A stretch of DNA of 64,000 bases from Anas platyrhynchos. Taxonomy: Eukaryota > Chordata > Aves > Anseriformes > Anatidae. Position 1 is the first letter of the stretch; each line of letters begins with the position of its first letter. Below are positions 1 through 19,200 of this stretch, in pieces. Both the position numbers and the translations under genes were made by a program. The notes below the pieces were generated by a model. It did no database searches and was not told the origin of the DNA. It saw only the letters and a list, made by a program, of their open reading frames with translations. The DNA is taken from NCBI RefSeq assembly GCF_047663525.1, contig NC_092587.1, forward strand, positions 37,687,001 to 37,751,000. The letters are read 5' to 3'.

Positions 1-814
1 AGGCCTGGGCAGACTGGAGAAGTGGGCCCATGTGAACCTAATGAGGTTCAACAAGGCCAAGTGCAAGGTGCTGCACCTGGGTCGGGGCAATCCCAGACAT
101 GAGTAAAGGCTGGGAGAGGAACTCATTGAGAGCAACCCTGCAGAAAAGGACTTGGGGGTTGTGGGGGATGAAAAGCTCAACATGAGCCAGCAGTGTGGGC
201 TGCAAGGCCAACTCCATCCTGGACTGCATCTACAGAGGGGTGGCCAGCAGGGTGAGGGAGGGGATTGTCCCCCTCTGCACGTGGAGTGTTGTGTCCAGGT
301 GTGGGGGCCCCAGCACAAGATGGATGTGAACCTGTTGGAGTGAGTCCTTATGAGGGCCATGAAAATGCTCAGAGGGCTGCAGCACCTCTCCTACAAAAAC
401 AGGCTGAGGGAGTTGGGGATGTTCATCCTGGAGAAGAAAAGGCTCCAGGGACACCTCATTGCAGCCTTTTTATACTTCAAAGAAGATATAAAAAAGCTTA
501 TAAAAAAGATGGAGAATGACTTTTTACGTGGGCAGATAGTGGTAAGACAAGGGAGGACAGTTTTAAACTAAGAGGGGAGATTAGATTATATTTTAGGAGG
601 AAATTCTTTAGTCAGAGGGTGGTGGGGCCCTGGCACAGGCTGCCCAGAGCAGCTGTGGATGCCCCATCCCTGGAGGTGTTCAAGGCCAGGCTGGATGGGG
701 CTTTGGGCAACCTGGTCTGGTGGGAGGTGTCCCTGCCCATGGCAGGGGGTTGGAGCTGGGTGGGCTTTGAGGGCCCTTCCTACCCAAACCATTCTGTGGT
801 TCTATGATTCTGTG
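1..814 (+). mobile_element. CR1 LINE, 3' portion, degenerate (cut by window edge)
   Basis: This is the end of a CR1 retrotransposon running into the window from the left. It reads through the C-terminal part of the reverse-transcriptase ORF2, but frameshifts and stops break it up; recognisable pieces include GDEKLNMSQQC near 170 and the LEKKRLQG block near 430. It ends in the CR1 3' UTR and an ATTCTGTG-type octamer tail at about 791-814. An A/T-rich stretch at 470-600 departs from the usual pattern. It is an old, inactive copy. CR1 insertions normally lack target-site duplications and none is seen. Confidence 0.9.
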
Positions 815-3800
815 AAATATGATGTTGCAAGTGATAACTATTTAGATGTGACTATGCTGTGTGAGCTGTTCTCCTTACTCTTGGCAAGACAAGTGCCATT
901 CAGGTCAGGAACACTTTTGTTTCTTCAGAGCAACCTTCTCACCTCTTGTATTGCGACCTCTTGTGCTGCTGTTGATTTAAGCTTTCTTGTGGGTTGTCCC
1001 ACAAGTGTGTCAGCCATGGCTATGTCATGGTCTTTGGATTTGAAAGCTGGCAGTGTTTAATGTTGAAGCAGCCTTTCTGGCAGCTGGCTGTTATCTTTGA
1101 TATCTGCAACTTATTGCTGCCATTTTTCCACACTTACTATAACTTAGGGAGGATATTTTCTTCAAGCAATCCGCAGTCACTTTCCAGGAGTGCTGCACAG
1201 TCAAAATACATGGTATTCGTGGAACAACAAAATGCAGAACAAACAGAAGATTGAAAAAAAGGCAATATCAAACAGTTAAGGTGGCCTCATGATCTCTGGT
1301 CAAATATGATGATGCAGAGCTTGCCAATCACTTGCTTTTAAATGTAAAACAGCTCTTAAATATGAATTGGGTACGGGCTATAGGATGTTTTTGAGTGTGT
1401 GTGCCGTGCAGATGTGATGGCATGACGCGTACGTAGGATTTACAGGGGGAGGAGAGCGACAGAGAGGGCAGGTGAGGACCAGCGTAGCAGTGGGATGGAG
1501 AACAGTGAGCACCGCAACCTGAGGCCTGTAAAACAGCACAGAGAAGCTGGGCAGCGCGTCAAGCCTGGAGAATAAGGACACATTGCAGCAAGTTGCCTTG
1601 CTGTGGAAGGGTGGTGTTGAAAATCCTCTCACTACAGGGGTGGGAGGCGCTGCCCAGCTCTGAGCGCCCATCTGCACCCAGCAGGCCTCACCGGGCCACC
1701 ACTGCGCTCCCTGCAGAGGCCTGCCATGGGGCACGTCCCATGTCTGCTTTTCGCAGGGCCTCCTTCCCCAGGCAGTTACCCCGGGATGTGCTCTCACTTC
1801 AGAGAACAGTCTTATGGCCCTCAGCTGGATTTTGGCATTTCTGCCACTCCTGAGGCCACGGTGCCTGCTGAAGAAGGCTGCCTGCTCTGCTGCAGGTGTG
1901 GAGGAGCAAATGCACATGGCAGAAATAAAAAGTGCTGAGTGATGAAATTTACACCCCCAACAAAGACATGTCCCTTAGGCAAATCCCTTCAGATATTCTG
2001 CTGATCACAACAGCATAAAACTCTAGGTAAAAGGATGTTAATAATGTAGTTTAGATATATTTTTCTTAATAACCTCTATATAGAGAAACAACTTTGCAAT
2101 ATACCTTATGTCTATAAACACACGTATATATATTTTGTTTTGTTTTGTTTTCCTACTTGAATTATTTTTACTGAATGAACCTTTTAAGCTCCGGGAAGTT
2201 ATTTCTTAGGTATCCTCTGCATTGTTGTTTAATCATTATTCCAGTTTATCAAAAAAAGTCACGATGACCTTTTGTTGCTGCATTTTGTACCTCTGTTGGC
2301 TAAATGAAAGCCTGTTTGGAACACGCTGTGAGATCAGTGTACTTGGGGAAAAATAACCTTCATGTTGTGGGATAATAAAGGCCTACATTTGCAATAACAT
2401 GAACATTCTTGATCCTTCTGAGAATTAGTGACTTTGCGGAGGACATGAGGCAGAGACAGTCCCCTCTGCAGACCCAGAGCAGTATTTTGAAAGTCACTTC
2501 ATGTCTTCCGAGTCGCTCCTGATGCCCTACAACACGAGTATATAATGACTTCCCAGAAGCATTTGTGGCATTTGAGGAAAAGTTCAAGCGATAAAGGCGC
2601 TCAGCACAGACGTTGCCTTGCTCTTGTCAAAGTGACAGTGCCGTACCAGAGGGCACGACATCAGCTCTGCTCCACAGAGGAGTTTCTGTGGGTTTCTTCA
2701 GAAATGCTGCTGCTTTCTGAAAGCTCACTGATGGCCACATCTCTTGCTCTGTGCAGATCTTCACTCGCTTTTCTCATTTGAAACACGAAGGTCCCGTAGC
2801 CCAGTGGCTGGGATGGCTGCTGGACAGAAAGCACAGCTGCTTGTTGAAAATTTTTGTAAAATGGCTGAGTCCAGAAACAACAGAGGACCCTGATCAAAGC
2901 TAGACACTTTGGAAACATCAAATGTAAATCAATATAAAAGTTGTGTGTTACTACTGCATTTTTGAGATTTTTTTTTCTTTTTATTTTATACCAAATATTA
3001 GAATAAAAATCTTTTTGCTTTCTCAGAGCCAAAGCCCTGCACACAGCTGTGGGGCTATGCCCAGCTCAGCCTTTGCTGAGAATGTCTTTTGTAGCCCTTA
3101 CAATTTTGGAGGTAAGTTTGAAAAAGCAAAACATGTATTTCAAAATGCATAGGAGATCTCACAAATGTGAGATCAAATGTGAGATCAAAAATGTTGATCT
3201 CACAAAGTGAGATCTACATTTATTAATTTTAAGGCTCTCACACCTCTCTTTTGTCAATTTGACATAGTAAGTCAAGGGGCTTGAAGGAACAATGTTTTAA
3301 AAATGTCTTTATTATATGCTGAGAATTACTTGATAGGCTAACGGGCTTTGCTTCGCCACCTGTCAGCTCAGAGTCTCTTTTTGACACCATTACTTTTCTG
3401 CCAGCCTGACATGAACCCAGATGCCAGGCAGGGGTGGGAACGGTGAACCTCAGGAAACTCTTGGGTAAATCGACCCGAGCGAGTGCTTCCAAACATCCTG
3501 CTGAAATGTGCACAGCAGAGCCTCAGCTAGAAACAGCTTTAGCAGCTGTGTGATGGGAGAAAAACACTGGCTGTTTATTATTGTGTGTTGCAGGCTGTCA
3601 TCTTTTTTACTTAGAAGAAGTTTTTTGTTTTTTTTTTTTTTTTGGGTGGTAATCACACTTAGTTCAGACCAGAACTCACACATAAATGGAGAATTAATCT
3701 TCAGTTGTTAGGGGTTGGCTTCTTACAACCGGACCAAATGTCCATGTGCTCAGTCCTGTTGAAATGTCTCCATGTAAAAGTGAAACACACATATATTTTG

Positions 3801-4000
3801 TCCTCTTTCTCTGCCTTGGACACTCCTGGGATACTAAAGCATCACTAAAGCAAGCTTGAAAAGCAGCTTACACTATTTCCCATGCTAGCAGGAGCCAAAC
3901 TTCCCCTGTTTATTATATTTATGTGAAAGAAACTAATGATTGTTAGCGAAATGTATTTTTGGTCTAGACTGTGCCCTGGTTATCAGTGCCCAGCTTCGCT
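815..4000. other. Intergenic interval upstream of the aspartic protease
   Basis: No exon-like open frame with splice signals and no recognisable protein was found on either strand. The longer frames here, such as 1378-1917 on the minus strand, have low-complexity composition and no family resemblance. Content is A/T-rich unique sequence with short homopolymers (T17 near 3631), plus a cluster of 8-bp inverted repeats at 3155-3214 listed separately. Confidence 0.6.
3155..3214. repeat. Cluster of GATCTCAC / GTGAGATC inverted repeats
   Basis: The 8-mer GATCTCAC occurs at 3155-3162 and 3196-3203. Its reverse complement GTGAGATC occurs at 3167-3174, 3179-3186 and 3207-3214. The two outer pairs form hairpins with loops of 4 and 3 bases, and AAATGTGAGATC is a tandem direct repeat at 3163-3186. 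No function is assigned. Confidence 0.75.
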
Positions 4001-4005
4001 GAGCA

Positions 4006-4128
4006 CCAATATTTACACAATCCAGCAGTCGCTCTGAGAACAAATTCATCAACTTGCTGCCAAAGCTATGACCTCCTGTAATTGATTGACCTGGCGAACG
4101 GCCCTCTGCTAGCGACGAGGTATAAAAA
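4006..4128 (+). promoter_or_regulatory. CTSEAL: Promoter of the cathepsin E-like gene (TATA box with upstream motifs)
   Basis: A canonical TATA box, TATAAAAA, lies at 4121-4128, 51-58 bases before the start codon, so transcription should begin near 4150 with a 5' UTR of about 30 bases. Upstream are two perfect TGACCT elements at 4069-4074 and 4087-4092, which are AGGTCA nuclear-receptor half-sites on the minus strand. A FOXA-like TATTTAC lies at 4010-4016 and a CCAAT at 4006-4010. The TATA call is strong; factor binding is inferred from motifs only. Confidence 0.7.
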
Positions 4129-4178
4129 AGAGAATTCCAAGTAAATGAGTGTCATTGGACTCGGAGCCAGCTGAAGAC

Positions 4179-11115
<6,937 letters not shown>

Positions 11116-11985
11116 GTTACAACAGCATTTATTCTGCCTCAACCCGAATGCTGCTGTAATGATCTTCAGCAGACCTGTGAAAAAGGACTATAACTGAAAC
11201 TCTGAACCAGAATGTAGCCACCCCTCCCCAAAGATTTCAGGGTTTGGGATGATCCTTGTCCCAGATTACATAGTTTGGTTCAATCTCTATATATTCACAA
11301 CCAAGACATATTTTCTTCCTGAATAACTGATGGACACCACAGCTCTCTAAATGAAGAGAGCTCATCACAGCTCATCTCACAGATCTACAAGAGGGCACGG
11401 AGGATAGAAATGCTTAACAGTGCAGGACTGACGAGATGGCAGTTAAGGATGGGTGAAACTAATCCTGGTCTGATCTATTCTGGGTACTGTTTCTTCTTCT
11501 TGTGTGCTGTTTCCATCTCATTTCCCACTGACTTTCTTTTCCTCATTATGTTCCATGTTTTGGCAACCTTGTTTTCTTTGTGCCACATAAATTCTCTTTA
11601 CATGGGCTTGCTCCAACCAATTTGTATGAAGAGTTGGACTTATCCCTGTGTGATCACCATGCTTTCCCCTACCCTTGCAGACAACTTCCTTTCAAACCTG
11701 CTTTTCCCCTGTGTTTGTTCTTTCTTGAATCTTCTTCTCTTTGGGGTCTTGGTGTTCAATGTTGCCTGCCACCTCTGCCCTTTGGCCATTCAGGCAGGTG
11801 GGAGCAGCATCTATCTGAATTGCAAAAAACAGATCGCAGTCCTTGCAAGGGGAGCTGTTGAGCTTTCTACAGATGGTTAAGCCAAAGAAGATCCACCTGA
11901 ATGATACCCACTGAAATATATGTTTTGGTTGTTAAAACTGATGCTGCCCCTGTTCATGTGAATAAAATTTCACCAAGCAAAATCT
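11116..11985 (+). terminator. CTSEAL: Protease 3' UTR and polyadenylation signal
   Basis: The first good AATAAA after the stop is at 11961-11966, giving a 3' UTR of roughly 0.85-0.87 kb. A 156-codon hydrophobic open frame lies inside it (11410-11880); it is treated as chance because it has no splice support or family resemblance. Confidence 0.6.
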
Positions 11986-13550
11986 GCTTCCTGCTCAACA
12001 CTGCCTTGTTTTGCATTTTCTTGCTGTGGTTTCTGCACTGCCAGGGCTGCCCTTGCTGAGGGGGACGTGAGGGTCAACAGCAATTACATTTCCAGCTTGC
12101 TTCGTGCCCTGGAGCGGGGAGATGGGATGTGTTGGGGCTGCTCTTCTGTCCCTAAAGCTGAAAAATATCTGTGTGTGGCAAGCTCTGAGCACGTTTATTT
12201 GGCTGGTGGAAGAGGCTATGACTTGAAGGCCTGGACACGAAGAGTCAAGTCCTCTCCGTCAGGCCCAAATGGCGCCTTATCTTCCACCTCCCCTCACAGC
12301 CAGGCCTGATGTGAGGTGAGGGCTGCCAGGAGGCAGCAGTGGTGGCAGACATGGCCGGTGTCCCTGGGCTGCATCTGTGGTGGCACTTGGGCAACCCTAG
12401 CCCCAACACCTCCTTGGGGACATGGGCCCGTGCTTTGGGGCCAGCTGGGTGGATGCCATGACTGGGCAGGGCTGTGGTGCACTGGGGACAGGCCCTGCTT
12501 CAGCATCAGGGCAGGGACCGATGGCCTCAGCTGCCACGTGTGTGGATGTGCTCAACACAGAGCCACTGCTGTGCCCAATGCAGGCCTTGGCAGGGTTACC
12601 ATCACGGGGTCTTAGGATTTAAGGCTTCAGTTGTAAGACTCAGTAAATACAAATAAGGATAGGTGGTTTGTGTGTCAATATCTCTGAAATATTGATCCTG
12701 CCTTCAGGTGTGGAATGCTTTCTGTCTCTGGTGCATGTTTTCACAGCTCTGTATTTGCAACTACATCGTGTTAGACATCTGGTATCACAGCTATCAACCT
12801 GCGGTAACAATAACTCATCTGCCATTTGTTTCCTTTTGCAGAAAAGATTAAACTGCATGAAGTTATCATTTATTTCAGGATTATCTTGTCTTATCCTCTC
12901 TTTCTCCAGATCATTCTTTAAGAACAGAGTGACCATAAGCAAACTCCTTTGTCTAGACAACTTATGTTTCATATGTGTGTGTGTGTGTGATATACCACAC
13001 ATCTATGAACATGTATCACTCATTTAACAGCAGCTGGGTATTTCTGTTTTCCTGTTACGCAGCTGACTTACCATTCTGGTACATTTCCATTATTTCCAAA
13101 ATACGAATGTATTCCTCAAACAGGAAACTGCAGGAAGAGTTAGAGATCTGTTATTATTTACGACTGAGGATTTTCAGGGTGGTAGGATGTGTCCCTGCAG
13201 TGTGAACACTGACAGCTTGACTCTGTGAATCCTGGCATAGAGCACAAACACGTCCTAGAAATACAAGGAAAGTCAGGCCGAGTGTGCAGGGACCACCCCT
13301 CTCTTTATTCTGATGTATCTTATCTCTTTTAAGATTAACACCACTTGCTGGGCACAAGCCATTGTTCTGACATATTTATCTTTCCTGGCCCTATTATCTC
13401 CTCAGTCTTTTCCAGCTTTGCCCACTTCTGTAGGTTTTCCTCTCTGGTCCTAGTAGACATCGAGCTGATTTGCATGGTGGGTCAGACCTTTGCCAGAAGT
13501 GTTTCTTGACAGTTCAGTACAGTCAAGACAACTGCGTTTCTCAAAATAAC
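11986..13550. other. Intergenic interval between the convergent protease and BEST3 genes
   Basis: No gene was recognised. 12300-12600 is GC-rich without a usable frame, a short (GT)n lies near 12976-12990, and the rest is unique A/T-rich DNA. The two genes converge here. Confidence 0.6.
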
Positions 13551-15316
13551 TTTATTCATGCAACAATTCTACATTGTTCACATTGCCGGTGAACGTGAAT
13601 TGTAAACTGTTTGGGGTAGCTAAAATAGTCCATTTACCATGCTAAGGCAAATAGTTCACCAAAAGAAGTGCCTAAAAGAGCATGTAATTCCAAAAGATAA
13701 TTTAATACAAGTCAGAACCCGCAGATGTTTGCAAAAGTGAGATAACAGACTAAACGAGAGGAATTTTTTCTGATAACTCAGCCCAGCAGTAGTTCTTTAT
13801 TATTATATTTATATTATGGCTAACCTGGAGATTGCCTGCTGTGTGTGAAATGTTATTTGCTTATTGCAGAATATACTGTGAGAATTCAGATCTGTCATTC
13901 CTACTTCAACATACATCTGCGTGTAATAGACACCTCTGTGGGACTTAACTGAAGCTTATCCACTCAGTGGTTACTGGATGGCTTCCTTTGGCCTCCACTG
14001 AAGAATGGACACTGTTGCTGGGCCAGGGAGTGCTGGCAGAGTGAGTGGGAGAAGCAGAAAAATCATTGCTCATGTCATGCTTAATGGCCTGGCAGAAAGC
14101 ATGAATATGTGGCCTAGGTAGCAGACAGGCCAAGAGGAAAATGATGGAAGCTGAGCAGAGCTGGACAATGAGAAGCTGGGAAGGCTTTTGCAGGCCTAGA
14201 TGTGCTGAGATAAAACCCACTGATGGGGAGGGATGAGCACTCTGCTCCCACACCTTTAACCCTGGTGGAAGCTGTGTGAAGGAGATTGAGTAGGTGTGGT
14301 GGGACCAGACCCTCAGTGAGGATTTGTAGGAGAGTCATCTCTAATCTCTGGCTGAAATCATCTTTCAGAGGGAAACACAGTACCTCAAGCTCATGGTCTG
14401 TGAGGACAGAGTTATATAAAAAGTCAGATTTTCTCCACAGCTGCTGAAAATCCTTTCTATATATGCCAACTGAAAATCCCTACAAGAGTGGGGGAATGAG
14501 ATCAGTTGCCTCTGCAGCTCCCTACCTCTTGAGAGAGTGCCACAGCCCCTGGGCAAGCTACATACATCCTCCTTGGAGCAGAAACCAAGGCTCAAAGCTC
14601 CAATGCCCAGCCATCAGAAGATTTACATCTTCTTCATCTTCTCTTTTTCTTAATTAAATATTTTATCCCTTTTTTTCCTTTATTTTTTTTTCTTTTTCCC
14701 CCTCCATCCTGTAGTGGCATAGCTTCAGCAGGAGCAGATCAGGCTCTTGCCCCCACAGGCCACAAGCAATGAGCCTGATTTTTCAAGCATCCCTCCAGGC
14801 AGTGGGAGATACCAGACTGAATCCCTCCAAGTTGAGGAGGGAATTGAGCCCACAACTCCCCTTCCAGCTGCTTGACTAGAAACCAGAGCTGTTGGTGATC
14901 TTGCAAGGATGTTACAGGCTTAAATCTGAATGCATGGCCATCAGATTAGATGGCAGTGTTCAGGGTGGATCCAAAGTGTACAAAGCCACCTCTGCTCTTC
15001 TTTACTTTAGTGTTTCCTCTAGGTGAGCCTATACATCTCACTGCTGTGTGTGCTGCCTGGTTTGCATCCACTTCTGAGGCTCTCAGTTCTCTCCATCAGT
15101 GTTTTCCCCACAGGGTCACAGATTTGAAGCAAGTGACCAAACGGCTTAAAGCATGTCACCACAGTGCCTCCTGTTTAGGTGCCCAAATCCTCTGTTGGAT
15201 CTTGCTCGGGACTTGTCTGAGCAGCATGCCTGCCTTTCTGCACTTTCCAACAAATCTGTGTGAGAACCATTTTCAAGAAAAGACAAGAAGTTCAACCAGA
15301 ACCAGAAGCAGCACTG
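13551..15316 (-). terminator. BEST3: Probable BEST3 3' UTR with candidate poly(A) signals
   Basis: On the minus strand, AATAAA hexamers follow the BEST3 stop at 14680-14685, 13796-13801 and 13551-13556. The furthest would give a 3' UTR of about 1.77 kb. A long pyrimidine tract on the plus strand at 14660-14705 reads as an A-rich tract in the transcript. Which site is used cannot be told from sequence. Confidence 0.4.
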
Positions 15317-16223
15317 TCAAAGTTTTCTTTCACTTTTCTCATTAGAAAATTCTACTATGGCTGTTTCTTTAGTGTCCAGGTTACCCAATAAGTGCTGCAT
15401 TTCAAATGTCTCTGGAACAGCAGCAGCAGTAACATTTTTTCCATCACTCAAGGTCCTTTGTTGTAAAGTTGTCCCAGGATCTGTCACAGGAGGTGGACCG
15501 TCAGCATTTGGCATTGTACTGGGACTATGGAAGCTCGGTAAACTCCATCGTTGGAGGTTTCCCTCATGATCTGTTACGAAACCGGCTATGTTACTACTAT
15601 GGGGCTCATGTTTGGACTCCCCTATCATGCTGGGAAGTGACTGATGCACGTCAGAGTCTGGGAGGTATGTAGTCATTTCTGGGGGTAAGAAAGGAAGGTC
15701 CAGAAGAGTCACGTCTGCCTCAGTTAGGCTCCTTTGGAGCTTCTCTTCTGGCATGCCTGTGGTGCTCTCTGTTTGCAGAGCTGGTTTCCCCAGCACATCA
15801 GGTGCTTTCTCCTCAACTTCAGAGATGATGACCTCGGGAACTGGCTTGCTTGTCTCAGATGAGGTGTCACTGTCATTGTACTGCGTCTCATTCCTCGAGG
15901 TTTCAGTTATAGGGCCTAGATCTCTGCTGCTGTGGAGTCTGTTACTTCTTTCAACTCCTTCATGTTTCTTCTTGAAGCTTGAGGTAGAATGTCTCCCCCT
16001 TGTGTGCATTTCTTGCAGCCTTCTGATGTGCCCCTTTTCATCCGCTGGGAAAAACACCGAATTCTCACTCGTCTGCCGATTGTAGCGCCGGTGAGCAGGG
16101 GATGAAGGACTCTCATGGACGCTGAGAAACCTCTTGACTCTTCTCAGCACTGAATGCTGTCTTCGGTGTTTCTCCTCTTCCCAGGGCCACTCTTCCCCAT
16201 AGAGGAATTCGGTATCAGCAAGC
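15317..16223 (-). CDS. BEST3: BEST3 last coding exon (cytosolic tail)
   Basis: 907 nt, codons 367-668 and TGA. It starts [22 protein letters not shown] and continues with the BEST3-type [11 protein letters not shown]. The rest is a Ser/Thr/Glu/Pro-rich tail with no predicted fold, expected to vary between species. Confidence 0.95.
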
Positions 16224-19200
16224 CTGCCAAATAAACCAGGTGGTAGGTGTTATTTACATGGAGGAAGTGTTGCAGTTTGCATGCACTGCAACACTTCTGC
16301 ATGTATCCCACTGTCTTGGCAGGAAGAAAGCAGTGAGGGAGGAGTTAGGAAACAAATCCCTCATGTGTCCCTCAGGAAGGGCATGAAAAGGAAAATTTGG
16401 GTCAGAAGCCAGGGCAGCCCAGCGAGGCTGCTCCACTCAATACTTGGCAGCAGCTCCCTGCAGCACCTCCACATTGTTGGCTTGCTTTTGGGATTAGGGT
16501 AAGGGAGTAAAGAAACCTGCACAGTGCTGTAGGCCTTCAGGCAAATGAGAACTTCAGGTTAATGAGGATAACTTCTGGTTAATGAGTTCAACTATTGTTT
16601 CATCTGCCAGGCCATTCACTACACAGTAGAGACCTCGTCCATCCCAGAAGACAAGTCAAATTAGCCTGGTTACCTGTCCTAAGGGCAAGGATTGCAAAAG
16701 GACTCAGGCCAAACCCGACGCAAGGAGCTCAGGGAGGAAACACTAACCCAGAAGGACAGAGGAAGTTTCACTCTGCATTTGTGAAGATGTTAGTTTAAGG
16801 GACTGGAGAAGAACTTGGATTTGGGCTCAAGATTTATATATATTTGCTTTCGATTTGGATGACCCATCACACCTTGTTTTTGGAGCTGAATGCAGAAATA
16901 TTTCAGAGGGGAAAACTCTTAATAAGAAAAGCTGTTTGCGTTTCATTGGAGCTAACATAAAACTATTCTTCATGTACTATCCCTCATTTTTGTGGAGTAC
17001 TTATTAAAAAAAATGTTCTCAGACTTAATAATGTTTCTTATATTCTTCATTATTTTTCTTGTGGTAATTACAGTAAAATAAATTATATTCTATGGATTTT
17101 TCTTCTTCTCTTTTGGCTATAAAATAGTTTTTCCAGAATGAAAGAATTTCTGAAAAGGCTGTGTGTGATAAAACAAACTGATATAAAGCTTTGTTCTTTG
17201 TATTACAAGGCAAGCAAAAATGGAAAAATAAGAGGAATAAAAATGAGAAAACATCAATTTCCTTTCCAAGACCAAATGAAGCAAAACAAACTAAAGCAAA
17301 ACAAATCCACTTTTTTTTTCTTTGTTTTGTTTTGATGAGAGCTGGAAATTTTTGAAAAAGTTGAAAACTTTTTGAGATATACTTTTAAGCTACAAAAAAA
17401 GACTGAAGTTTTAAAAAAGATTTTGAGATAAAAATGTCTACTTGTCCTGGTATTTGCTTAGGCGGGATGGTATTTACACCTACTGCCTTGTTTTATATTA
17501 GAGCATGTCACAAGTGTTTAAGCTTAACACCTTCTAAGCTGACTGGCCTATCACTGCTCTCTAATATAGGTCCTGACAACACCCGGCAGTCCTATAAACT
17601 CCCAACACTTCTTTATAACAAGAGTTATTCTGTTGGTCTTGGCAAATATCTCCTCTTCTTTATCCCTTCATAAAATCTGACCATCCCAGCTTACTTGCCT
17701 AGATTATTAGTCAATGAAAAGCCATACAACATTTAAGATGACTTCTTGTTTACCTTCACAAAAATTTGGACTAATTTCATCCAGCAAGGTAAAAGACATC
17801 ATCTGCTAATTGCACAGGCAAAGGAATAGCTATTTGGGGTGTATGATTAAGCTGTAGTAAATAAAAAATTATTAATATAGCTTGTCACTGTCTTCAGGTG
17901 CTGTCCTGTACTCAGAGACTATCAGCAAGCCCCCTCAAATGTAATCTGTTCATTAATTAGACAACGTGTGCCATGGATGCACAATTTGTATGAGCAGGTG
18001 GATTGCTGAGGACATCATCCTGTCAACACCAGCCTGTCCACCCCCTCCCAGTAACATAATTTCCCATCTCAGTCTTCCTCATTCACAATATCATCACATC
18101 CTTAAGTCCCACGCCTCTTTATCACATTCCCACAAAGGAAACGGTCTTAATCAGGTGTTACAACCTGGAACTCCCAAGGCAGCTGCTCCAAATGAGCGTC
18201 AGCAGGGAGGACCAGCCTTTGGGGACTGGTGAAGGTGCAAGCCACTGGTGCCAGCCCGCAGCCCTGCGCAGAGTGTCCGTCAGCCAACAGAGGTACTGGG
18301 CTGCCCTGGTGGTAACCTTTCTTATGGCATTAAGGACTTCAGTGCCACTCACCCCATTTCAATAGTCGATCCAAGGAATGATGGAATGCAGTAATCAGCA
18401 GCTGCTTTTGTGTAGGGTGGCCGGGCAGAAGAGTCATTCCAGTAAATATCTTTCTCCATCCTTGGTAAGTTCATGTGCATCTCATCCACCGCCAGAAGCG
18501 AGACCTTAGATATTTTTTTTGTATAAATTATGTCACATTCAATATATGACAGCATACAAAATAATCTGCTTTGAACTCACAGACTCAATATTTGTTTCAA
18601 AACCCTTTAAAGTGTGCCATGTATGGTGCCCTGGGCATTGTGAAGAGACTCAGTGTTATTAAAATACATCCCAAATACCCTCCTACACCCACAAAATTCT
18701 ACATTTTATTGTAAATTGAGTCTTCTGTGCTGTGAAGATATTTCTTTGTGATAGAAGTCCTTTCCTTACAAACCATGTGGTTAAATGGATTTGTAGTCCT
18801 ACGTGCTATGGGCAGTCTGTGCAGGGCGTTAACTGTACTGCTTAAAATGTGCCACAAGTTGAGGAGCTTTTTGATAGGCCTTGTCCACATTTTAACACCT
18901 GCAGAATTAAGAGTGTGACCGTCCTGATTTAGGGCCTTGTGATATATTTCATAAAAAGGGCTCTGTGTCACCCTTGCACAAGAAGCCTGAGGTAGTGTTA
19001 AGCCAGAGACCATCTCTGGCAGGTGTGAAGGCCTTTCCCACTTGCTTTGCTTGATTTGCTTCATATTTAGGTTTGCTTTTCCTGCCCTTGCTGCCCCTAA
19101 ATACAGTCTCTGAAGTTCCTAGCACTGCTATTATACAAAAATACATATATATATTTATTTTTAAGGAAGATTAATATATATTATTATAATCATTAGACAT

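Noticed and set aside
1378..1917. 179-codon minus-strand open frame
   Set aside because: No conserved motif or splice sites; its amino-acid makeup looks like translated non-coding DNA.
11410..11880. 156-codon hydrophobic frame with several membrane-like stretches
   Set aside because: It lies wholly inside the protease 3' UTR before its AATAAA; T-rich DNA gives Phe/Leu-rich translations by chance.
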